A stretch of 9,571 nt of DNA from Desulfonatronaceae bacterium UBA663 (GTDB lineage Bacteria; Desulfobacterota; Desulfovibrionia; Desulfovibrionales; Desulfonatronaceae). Within the stretch, counting starts at the first letter, position 1. Every line of letters starts with the position of its first letter. A program made the position numbers and the translations under genes. Below the pieces are notes generated by a model, which was given only the letters and a program-made list of their open reading frames with translations, ran no database searches and was not told where the DNA came from. The stretch is from positions 1-9,571 of the forward strand of contig DBNV01000004.1 in NCBI GenBank assembly GCA_002299865.1. The letters are read 5' to 3'. Positions 1 to 5,681 of the stretch are shown piece by piece.

Positions 1-31
1 GTTTGGTTGGCGGAAACTCTAAACTCTAGGC

Positions 32-60
32 TTGTCAAAATCATTACAATAAGATATAAT
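32..60 (+). promoter_or_regulatory. Sigma-70 promoter of the TonB operon
   Basis: The -35 box TTGTCA (32-37) matches TTGACA at five of six bases. It is followed by a 17-bp spacer and a perfect -10 box, TATAAT (55-60). Transcription would start near position 67, leaving a leader of about 165 nt before the first gene. The area is very AT-rich against a GC-rich background, as expected for a promoter. A putative Fur box sits in the spacer between the two hexamers. No other equally good promoter is visible before the following genes, so this one probably drives the whole operon. Confidence 0.75.
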
Positions 61-111
61 TTAGAATCAAAAATTATTTTCTCTGGGTAGTATAAAATCA
101 AAAATCATTTT
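37..111. promoter_or_regulatory. Three tandem Fur-box-like palindromes
   Basis: Three sites share the core AAAAT-N-ATT: AAAATCATTAC (37-47), AAAATTATTTT (70-80) and AAAATCATTTT (101-111). The second and third are perfect 11-bp inverted repeats. They lie in a 17-bp direct repeat (65-81 and 96-112) with one mismatch. Centres are at 42, 75 and 106, about three helical turns apart. From memory, Fur sites proposed for metal-reducing deltaproteobacteria resemble GAAAATNATTTTC, which sites two and three match except at the first base. The first site overlaps the promoter spacer and the others lie around and downstream of the start point, so binding would repress. Iron control of a TonB operon is expected; Fur itself is inferred. 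Confidence 0.6.
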
Positions 112-155
112 CCTTGCATAGCACTGTTTTTAGATTTTATTGGTTAAAAACGCTA

Positions 156-195
156 CCCGGATTGCTCCACTTGCCGGGACGAGCACGGCTTTTTT
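156..195 (+). terminator. Possible leader attenuator hairpin
   Basis: GCCG (173-176) can pair with CGGC (186-189) across a 9-nt loop, and six T residues (190-195) follow at once, the layout of a small intrinsic terminator. An alternative stem, CCCGG (156-160) with CCGGG (174-178), uses three of the same bases, so the two hairpins exclude each other. This would fit an attenuator in the long leader. The terminator stem is only four GC pairs, so this may be chance. Confidence 0.25.
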
Positions 196-231
196 ATGAC
201 CCTGCTGTAATGAACGACAAGGATGTGCAAG

Positions 232-1077
232 GTGTTTCGCTTGATTGAACGACGTCTCATGCTTTGGGCTTTGCTGTTTCCGATCCTGGGATCGTTGGCC
301 CTTCATTGGCCGACCCTTGTCTTTGCCGCCGACCTCATGACCCAGGCCATCAAGGCCGAGGACGCGATAGTCCGCCAAGCCCAGGAATCCCAGACCCGGG
401 TGGACGCCATGGCCGACGAGACCCTCCGGCTGGTCCAGGAGTACCGCGAACTGCGGCGCGAACAGGAGAACCTGGCCGTGTACAACGACAACCTGGAAGA
501 CATGCTTCGCTCCCAGGAAGCCGAACTGGTCTCGCTGAGCCGGCAGATCGAGGACATCAAGGTCACTCAGCGCGAGATCGTGCCTTTGATGCTGCGCATG
601 CTGGACGGGCTGGAGGCCTTCATAGCTGCGGATCTGCCGTTTCGTTTGCAGGAGCGGATGGCCCGGGTGGAAGGGTTGCGGGCCTTGATGCGCCGAGCCG
701 ACGTGGACGTCCCGGAGAAGTTTCGCCAGATCATGCAGGCCTACCAGACAGAATCCGACTACGGCCGGACCATCGAAGCCTATCAGGGCGAGTTGGACAC
801 CGCAGGCGGCCCCATGCGCAGCGTTAAATTCTTGCGCATCGGCCGGCTCGTTCTGTCCTATCAGACCCTGGACCACAGCGAGAGCGGTTTCTGGGACGCC
901 CGAAGCCGATCCTGGGCGCCCCTGGAAGCAAGGCACAACCACTCCATCCGCCAGGGCTTGCGTATCGCGGCCCGGCAGGCGGCACCGGAACTGATCCAGG
1001 TCATGGTCACGGTCTCCGAGCCTCTTTCCGAACCCCAGGTGGCGCCTCTGTCGCCCAGCCGGAGACTTAAGCCATGA
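232..1077 (+). CDS. DUF3450 family periplasmic coiled-coil protein, TonB-system accessory
   Basis: This is the first gene of the operon. I chose GTG 232 because AAGGA (219-223) lies 8 nt upstream; ATG 223 (284 aa) has no usable ribosome site, and ATG 259 is a third option. Positions below count from ATG 223. A basic N-terminus and hydrophobic stretch (about 14-34, ending LVFA) form a signal peptide. Residues 38-120 are an Ala/Glu/Gln/Arg-rich coiled coil. The segment around 200-231 (KFLRIGR, YQTLD, SGFWD, then W) is the typical DUF3450 signature. DUF3450 proteins are usually encoded beside TtpC-type ExbB genes in TonB2 operons; the biochemical role is unknown and a periplasmic helper or scaffold is inferred. 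The stop overlaps the next start (ATGA, 1074-1077), which implies translational coupling. Confidence 0.88.
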   Translation: MFRLIERRLMLWALLFPILGSLALHWPTLVFAADLMTQAIKAEDAIVRQAQESQTRVDAMADETLRLVQEYRELRREQENLAVYNDNLEDMLRSQEAELVSLSRQIEDIKVTQREIVPLMLRMLDGLEAFIAADLPFRLQERMARVEGLRALMRRADVDVPEKFRQIMQAYQTESDYGRTIEAYQGELDTAGGPMRSVKFLRIGRLVLSYQTLDHSESGFWDARSRSWAPLEARHNHSIRQGLRIAARQAAPELIQVMVTVSEPLSEPQVAPLSPSRRLKP

Positions 1078-2447
1078 GGCGGCCTTCCATCACCTTCATT
1101 GCCGGATTGACCGTGATGATGGTTTTGGCCGCTGCCTGGTGCCGACCTGCCTTTGCCCAGTCGGCAACAGGTCTGGACGCCTTTCTGGAACAGGTCCGCC
1201 AGCGGGCCAAGGTCGAAGAGCAAATCAACCGGCAACGCGAACAAGAATTCAGGGCCGACCTGGACGCAGCCCGCGCGAAAATCCAGGAGGCGCGCACCGC
1301 AGTGCGCACGGAACAGGCCAGACAGGATCGCCTGCTCACGTCTTTCGACGCCAACGAAACCACCCTCACGGAACTGGAGGCGGTCCTGCGCCAAGAACAG
1401 GGCGGACTGGGCGAAATGTTCGGCGTGGTGCGCCAAAGCGCCGGGGATTTTCATGCCCAGTTCTTGGGTTCCCTAACCATGGCTGATCAGCCCGACACCC
1501 TGGAGTTTCTCGGTGAATTGAGCCGCAGCCGCGCCCTGCCGAGCATAGCCGAACTGGAGCGAATGTGGGTTATAGTCCTGGAGGAAATGGTCGGCTCGGG
1601 CCGGGTAGACCGCTTTTCCGGCGAGGTGGTCTTGCCCGACGGGACGAAACAGGAAAAAAGCGTTCTTCGGGTAGGACCGTTCAACATCGTGGCCGACGGG
1701 CTGTACCTGGCCCAGATCCAGGGCCGCAACCAGTTCCTGGAACTGCCGCGCCAGCCGCAAGGACGCTTGCTGCGTCTGGCTCGGGAACTGGAGCAGTCAG
1801 GGCCGGGCCAGACGCGCCTCTTCGCCCTGGACCCCTCCAGGGGCGCGATCCTGGCCCATCTGGTCCAGTCCCCCACGCTTTTCGAACGGATCAAGCAGGG
1901 CCGGGAGATCGGCCTGATCATCCTCGGCCTGGGCTTGTTCGGCCTGATCCTTTTTGTGGTTCGTTACACGATCCTGTTCGCGAAGGACCGCCGCGTGCGG
2001 CGTCAGCTTAACTCCGCAATCCCGTTGTCGGACAACCCTTTAGGCCGGATTCTCCAAGTCAGCGGTGCTAACCGCCACGTGGATCCGGAAATCCTGGAAA
2101 TCCGCTTGGACGAAGCCGTACTCAAGGAAGTCCCCCGCCTGGAACGGAGCCTGCGGACCATCAAAATCCTGGCCGCAGTAGCGCCGCTGCTGGGCCTTTT
2201 GGGCACGGTGGTGGGCATGATCGAGACCTTCCAGGCCATCACCCTGTTCGGCACTGGCGATCCCCAACTCATGGCCGGCGGCATCTCCCAGGCCTTGGTA
2301 ACCACGGCCCTGGGGCTTTTCGTGGCCATTCCGCTGTTGCTGCTGCACAACGTGGCCGCAGCCAAAAGCCGGAGGCTGGTGCACATTTTGGAGGAACAGG
2401 GCGCTGGGCTGCTGGCCGAGCATATTCAGCGGACGCGGGGATTGTGA
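1074..2447 (+). CDS. TtpC-like MotA/TolQ/ExbB proton channel family protein with periplasmic coiled-coil domain
   Basis: The 457-aa product is about twice the length of a classical ExbB. It has a signal peptide (about 1-28, ending AFA), a periplasmic coiled-coil region (about 35-110), a further periplasmic domain (about 110-270) and a C-terminal MotA/TolQ/ExbB domain. Membrane segments are at about 279-302, 364-384 and 407-427. The motifs APLLGLLGTVVGMI (segment 2) and GGISQALVTTALGLFVAIP (segment 3) are diagnostic. In Vibrio TonB2 systems the equivalent protein, TtpC, is needed for TonB2-dependent uptake and associates with the ExbB/ExbD/TonB complex. The position aligning with E. coli ExbB Glu176 is Gln406. 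GGAGA (1061-1065) lies 8 nt before the ATG, which overlaps the previous stop. Confidence 0.88.
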   Translation: MRRPSITFIAGLTVMMVLAAAWCRPAFAQSATGLDAFLEQVRQRAKVEEQINRQREQEFRADLDAARAKIQEARTAVRTEQARQDRLLTSFDANETTLTELEAVLRQEQGGLGEMFGVVRQSAGDFHAQFLGSLTMADQPDTLEFLGELSRSRALPSIAELERMWVIVLEEMVGSGRVDRFSGEVVLPDGTKQEKSVLRVGPFNIVADGLYLAQIQGRNQFLELPRQPQGRLLRLARELEQSGPGQTRLFALDPSRGAILAHLVQSPTLFERIKQGREIGLIILGLGLFGLILFVVRYTILFAKDRRVRRQLNSAIPLSDNPLGRILQVSGANRHVDPEILEIRLDEAVLKEVPRLERSLRTIKILAAVAPLLGLLGTVVGMIETFQAITLFGTGDPQLMAGGISQALVTTALGLFVAIPLLLLHNVAAAKSRRLVHILEEQGAGLLAEHIQRTRGL

Positions 2448-2977
2448 TGACCGAGCCGATCCTCAACCTGCACCGCTTTCTGGACGCCGGGGGGCCGATT
2501 CTCTGGGTAATTCTTCTGGTGGCCGTAGCTCTCTGGACCCTGATCATTGAGCGCTACTGGCATCACTGGCGGGTTTTTCCCCGGGATCTGGCAGCAATGC
2601 GTGCCAGGCGCAGCAGGCAGCCGCTCCAGGAACGCCGCCTCGCCCTGATGATGCTGCGCAAGGACGTCTCCGAACTGCGCCTGGGCCTGACCCGCTCGCT
2701 GACGGCAATCCGCACTCTGGTCGCGGTCTGCCCGCTGCTGGGGCTGCTGGGCACGGTCACCGGGATGATCCATGTCTTCGACGTGATAGCTTTAAGCGGC
2801 ACTGGAAATCCCCGGGCCATGGCCGCAGGCGTGTCCATGGCCACCATCCCGACCATGGCCGGTCTGGTGGTGGCCCTGTCCGGGTTTGTGTTCAGCATCC
2901 GTTTGCAATGCGGCAGCAAGGCCCATGCCCGGCACGCCGAAGACGTGTTGAAGCAAGACATGCTGGAAGCAAAATAA
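2447..2977 (+). CDS. exbB: ExbB-type biopolymer transport protein (TonB2 system)
   Basis: This is a compact 176-aa inner-membrane protein of the MotA/TolQ/ExbB family, the proton-channel partner of ExbD. Counting from the alternative GTG at 2444, membrane segments fall at about 18-37, 92-112 and 128-152. CPLLGLLGTVTGMI is the conserved second-segment motif, and AAGVSMATIPTMAGLVVALSG is the third segment. I chose ATG 2447, whose A is the last base of the previous stop (TGATG), with GGGGA (2437-2441) as a short-spaced ribosome site; GTG 2444 is equally in frame. The third segment has Met where E. coli ExbB has Glu176, giving a non-acidic variant. It acts with the following ExbD and TonB, probably also with the TtpC-like protein. 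Confidence 0.9.
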   Translation: MTEPILNLHRFLDAGGPILWVILLVAVALWTLIIERYWHHWRVFPRDLAAMRARRSRQPLQERRLALMMLRKDVSELRLGLTRSLTAIRTLVAVCPLLGLLGTVTGMIHVFDVIALSGTGNPRAMAAGVSMATIPTMAGLVVALSGFVFSIRLQCGSKAHARHAEDVLKQDMLEAK

Positions 2978-3013
2978 CCTTCGCACCTCCAACCCTTATG
3001 ACCCTTAAATCCC

Positions 3014-3418
3014 ATGCGACGCAGACGACGATCCGACGAACAGAACAGCGCCCAGATTGACATGACCTCGATGATGGACGTGATCTTCATCATGCTCATT
3101 TTCTTCATCGTGACCACGTCCTTTGTCAAGGAGGCGGGCATTGAGGTGAACCGGCCCACCGCAGTAAGCGCCGAGCGTCAGGAGCTGGGCAATATCATGA
3201 TCGCGGTGTCTGAGTCCGGCGCGGTGTGGATCGACGGCCGCCAGGTGGACGTGCGGGCCGTGCGTGCCAACGTGGAGCGGCTGCGCGCCGAGAACCCTGA
3301 GGGGGCCGTGATTGTCCAGGCCGACGAGGCCTCCCGCACCGGGATCCTGATCCAGATCCTAGACCAGGTCCGCCTGGCCGGGGTGCACAACGTAGCCGTT
3401 GCCGCAAGCAAGCCATGA
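3014..3418 (+). CDS. exbD: ExbD/TolR family biopolymer transport protein
   Basis: The 134-aa product has a short cytoplasmic N-terminus with five consecutive Arg, one membrane segment (about 22-40) and a periplasmic ExbD/TolR domain (about 45-134). DMTSMMDVIFIMLIFFIV carries Asp22, the single membrane aspartate (Asp25 in E. coli ExbD) used in proton coupling. The ExbB-ExbD motor transmits proton-motive force to TonB. The start is fixed because an in-frame TGA lies at 2999-3001 and ATG 3014 is the first start after it. No Shine-Dalgarno sequence is visible in the 36-bp gap after exbB, which is unusual next to the other well-coupled genes. Confidence 0.93.
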   Translation: MRRRRRSDEQNSAQIDMTSMMDVIFIMLIFFIVTTSFVKEAGIEVNRPTAVSAERQELGNIMIAVSESGAVWIDGRQVDVRAVRANVERLRAENPEGAVIVQADEASRTGILIQILDQVRLAGVHNVAVAASKP

Positions 3419-3425
3419 ACAAACC

Positions 3426-4082
3426 ATGAACACTCCGGCGCGGCTTGCTTTTTCCCTGTGCTTCGGCCTGATGGCCGCCCTGGGGTTGTTCATGCTCATG
3501 AATTTTTTGGTCAGCCGGGGCGAAATGGGCGTAGATGCAAAGCACCGCCAGCCCCTGCCCCAGTTCATCCGCCTGGACGACCAGGAACAAATCGTGCGCC
3601 GGCGCGAACTAGAAAAACCCAAACCGCCCGAAGAACTCAAGCCCCTGCCCCGCCTGGAGGCCGTGACCTTGCCCAGGCAGACCGCAGCCCAGGCGCCCTC
3701 TTTCGACATGCCGGCTTTTGACTTTTCAACGGACCTGGCTCTGGTCGGGTTGCCCGTGGCCGCGCCTGAAGCCCTGCCAGGTCCCCCGACAGGTCCTGCG
3801 GCCTATACCCAGCCTTTGACTCCAATTTCCCAAATCCCCCCGGAATATCCCAGATGGGCAAGAATGCAGGGCATTTCCGGCTGGGTGCGTTTGGAATTCA
3901 TCGTCAACCCGGACGGCTCGGTCAGCGACGTGACCGTGCTGGAGGCCCTGCCCAGGAAGGGCATCTTTGACCAGGAAGCCGTGCGCGCCCTGGGACGCTG
4001 GCGGTTTCATCCCCAGATAGAGGACGGCAGACCCGTCCCGGCCATGGCCACCATTACCATTGTCTTCAAGTTGGAGGGGTGA
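3426..4082 (+). CDS. tonB: TonB family energy transducer protein
   Basis: From ATG 3426, 7 nt after the exbD stop, the product is 218 aa. A TTG at 3399 in the same frame would add nine residues inside exbD and has no better ribosome site. The protein has one N-terminal membrane anchor (about 7-28), a short Lys/Pro/Glu-rich spacer (KPKPPEELKPLP, about 64-75), a Pro/Ala-rich linker, and a C-terminal TonB domain (about 130-218) with PPEYPRWARMQGISGWVRLEF-type sequence and GRWRFHP. TonB spans the periplasm and opens ligand-loaded outer-membrane receptors. The membrane anchor has no histidine, unlike E. coli TonB (His20). The spacer is short, as in TonB2-type proteins. The stop overlaps the GTG codon of the next reading frame. 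Confidence 0.92.
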   Translation: MNTPARLAFSLCFGLMAALGLFMLMNFLVSRGEMGVDAKHRQPLPQFIRLDDQEQIVRRRELEKPKPPEELKPLPRLEAVTLPRQTAAQAPSFDMPAFDFSTDLALVGLPVAAPEALPGPPTGPAAYTQPLTPISQIPPEYPRWARMQGISGWVRLEFIVNPDGSVSDVTVLEALPRKGIFDQEAVRALGRWRFHPQIEDGRPVPAMATITIVFKLEG

Positions 4083-4084
4083 AC

Positions 4085-5488
4085 ATGCCCTCTGGCCGCA
4101 AGTCAATTACACGCAGCCATGTTTTTTCCTTCAAAGACCATTCTTTGCTCTGGATTCCCGCCTGCGCCGGAATGACCGTGGCAAAGGCGCCTAATCTATC
4201 ATGTCGTTCCGACGCAGGCGAGAATCCAGTTTTTGTTGGTGCTCGTTCCATTGTCAGCCCGTTGGGTTTTAGGCTGGCAATACTCTGCATGCTCTTGGCG
4301 TTTTGCCCTGCCCTTGCCTTGGCCCAGGCCGACAAGCCCACGGTCTCCCGCGCTGCGCACCAAAAGCTCGGCGCGGCCCAGACACTCTTGTTGCAAGAAA
4401 ATTGGACCCAGGCGGACGCGGTCCTGGCAGAGGTTGTCCGGGAATTCGCCCATGAACCCTACGCCCTGGCTCTAGCCTGGCGGATGCGCGGCTTCCTGTT
4501 TAATGAAACCGGGCGGCCCGAAAAAGCCCTGGAAGCCTTTGACAAGGCCCTGGAATTGGACAGCCTGGACAACGCCTCGCGTTTGCAGGTCCTGGCCGAC
4601 ACGGCCCAGATGTTGGTGCTGTTGGAGCGCCATGATGATGCCGCCCGGCGCATGAGCGCCTGGCTGGACCAAATAGACATAGTCTCTCCGCAGCAGCGGG
4701 TCCGTGCGGCCTGGATCTTTTACGAGGCCGGGCGCTACGATACTGCGGCCCTGCACCTGAAAGCGGCCGTCCAGGAAACCAAACAGGCCGGTTCCAGACC
4801 AAGGGACGAATGGTACGACATGCTCTTGGCCGCCCTATACCACGGCGGACAATACGAAGAACTGATCCGCCAATTGCTCGAAGTCATGGAACAGCGGCCA
4901 ACCGACAAACGCTACTGGCAGCAGCTTGCTGCAGCGCAGCTCGCCGCGACGCACCTGGGCCTGAACCGGGAGCGCCAGGCTGCGGCAGTGCTCGCTGCGG
5001 GCTATCACAAAGGCGTGTTCGACCAGCCCGAGGATCTTGTCCAGGCAGCGCAGATGTTGCGCCAGGCCAAAGCCCCGCACCTGGGGGCCAGGATCCTGGA
5101 ACAGGCCCTAAGTGACGGCCGTATCCCGGCCACGGCCCAAAACCTGGATTTGTTGGCCGACACCTGGCTCCAGGCCCGGGAGATACAGAAGGCCGCCGCG
5201 GTCCTGATCCAAAAGATCGCGCATGGCGAGGACTGCGCCACCCGCCTGCGCATCGGCCGGTTGTTCATGCAAATCGAAGACTGGAGCGCGGCGGCACAAC
5301 ACCTGGAACATGCGGCCGGGGCCGGGTGCGCGGTAGTCCGGCCGGACGCCCTGCTCCTGCTGGGCATGGCCAGATATCACCAGGGCCGTCTGGAGGAAGC
5401 CCGGGCGACTTTTGCCCAGGCCAGACAGGAGCCCAAGGTCCGCCGTCAGGCCGAGATCTGGCTGGAGGGCATCCGCTCCGGAGAATGA
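4085..5488 (+). CDS. TPR-repeat periplasmic protein of the TonB operon, with repeat-derived N-terminal extension
   Basis: This last operon gene encodes 467 aa from ATG 4085, which has GGAGG (4073-4077) 7 nt upstream; GTG 4079 overlaps the tonB stop. Residues here count from GTG 4079. A clear signal peptide (RLAILCMLLAFCPALALA) begins only at about residue 65. Before it lies a non-family-like extension translated through an inverted repeat (4150-4229) that gives the peptide WIPACAGMT. A TTG at 4262 would give a normal signal peptide but lacks a ribosome site. The mature part is alpha-helical, with TPR-like units around 144-162 (GRPEKALEAFDKALEL), 218-235, 257-275, 398-414 and 436-452. TPR proteins close TonB2-type operons; a scaffolding role is inferred. 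The signal peptide may be hidden by the extension, reducing export. Confidence 0.82.
   Translation: MPSGRKSITRSHVFSFKDHSLLWIPACAGMTVAKAPNLSCRSDAGENPVFVGARSIVSPLGFRLAILCMLLAFCPALALAQADKPTVSRAAHQKLGAAQTLLLQENWTQADAVLAEVVREFAHEPYALALAWRMRGFLFNETGRPEKALEAFDKALELDSLDNASRLQVLADTAQMLVLLERHDDAARRMSAWLDQIDIVSPQQRVRAAWIFYEAGRYDTAALHLKAAVQETKQAGSRPRDEWYDMLLAALYHGGQYEELIRQLLEVMEQRPTDKRYWQQLAAAQLAATHLGLNRERQAAAVLAAGYHKGVFDQPEDLVQAAQMLRQAKAPHLGARILEQALSDGRIPATAQNLDLLADTWLQAREIQKAAAVLIQKIAHGEDCATRLRIGRLFMQIEDWSAAAQHLEHAAGAGCAVVRPDALLLLGMARYHQGRLEEARATFAQARQEPKVRRQAEIWLEGIRSGE
4150..4229. repeat. Inverted pair of dRS3-like short repeats inside the TPR gene
   Basis: Two 27-bp arms (4150-4176 and 4203-4229) are inverted copies matching at 24 of 27 positions, separated by 26 bp. 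Each arm holds an ATTCC/GGAAT-type core around a CGCCTGCG centre, the form of the dRS3-like 'GATTCCCGCC...GGAATGAC' repeats common between genes in many proteobacteria; read in one frame these give the familiar IPAxAGMT peptide. The length keeps the TPR frame open. In RNA the arms could form a long stem of about 25 pairs just after the start codon. One ancestral insertion or two separate repeats are both possible. Confidence 0.8.
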
Positions 5489-5681
5489 TTTCATTTGTGC
5501 CCGGGCCGCGCCTCGGCTTCGCCGCTCGGCCCTAACCCCGGCTTCGCCATGAAGCGTTGTTTTTCTTCTCTCGGGCGCGCGCAAGTCTTTTCGTGAGGGT
5601 GGTGGCTTCAGGGCTTCGCGGTGGGCACAGGCCAGTGAAATCCGTAGGTTGAGCCCCGAGCACGCCGACGGTGCACAGAAT
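5489..5681. other. Convergent intergenic region with weak hairpins
   Basis: This 193-bp gap separates the ends of the TonB operon and res. It holds a GC-rich nested hairpin: GGGCCG (5503-5508) pairs with CGGCCC (5527-5532), with an inner CGGC-TTC-GCCG at 5514-5524. The motif CGGCTTCGCC occurs twice (5514 and 5539 areas). I see no convincing gene, tRNA or attachment site in it. Confidence 0.5.
5541..5568 (+). terminator. Weak candidate terminator of the TonB operon
   Basis: GCTTC (5541-5545) pairs with GAAGC (5551-5555) across a 5-nt loop, followed by GTTGTTTTTCTTC. The stem has only five pairs and the T-run is interrupted, so this is a weak intrinsic terminator. It may act together with the stronger GC hairpin at 5503-5532. 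Confidence 0.35.

Noticed and set aside
14..27. Tandem AAACTCT heptamer, two copies
   Set aside because: Only two copies just upstream of the promoter; too short to assign a role.
126..151. GTTTTTA/TAAAAAC inverted repeat in the leader
   Set aside because: A 7-bp AT-rich match with a 12-nt spacer is expected by chance in this AT-rich stretch and does not match the Fur-like core.
196..248. Two tiny ORFs in the leader (196-210 and 210-248)
   Set aside because: They are very short, lack ribosome sites and have no run of regulatory codons suggesting a leader peptide.
130..942. 270-aa open frame on the minus strand opposite the DUF3450 gene
   Set aside because: It has no ribosome site, no recognisable domain and a composition typical of antisense frames in GC-rich genes; the plus-strand gene has a signal peptide, family motif and operon context.
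2998..3060. 20-codon ORF overlapping the exbD start in another frame
   Set aside because: It has no ribosome site and could be chance; a coupling role cannot be shown from sequence alone.
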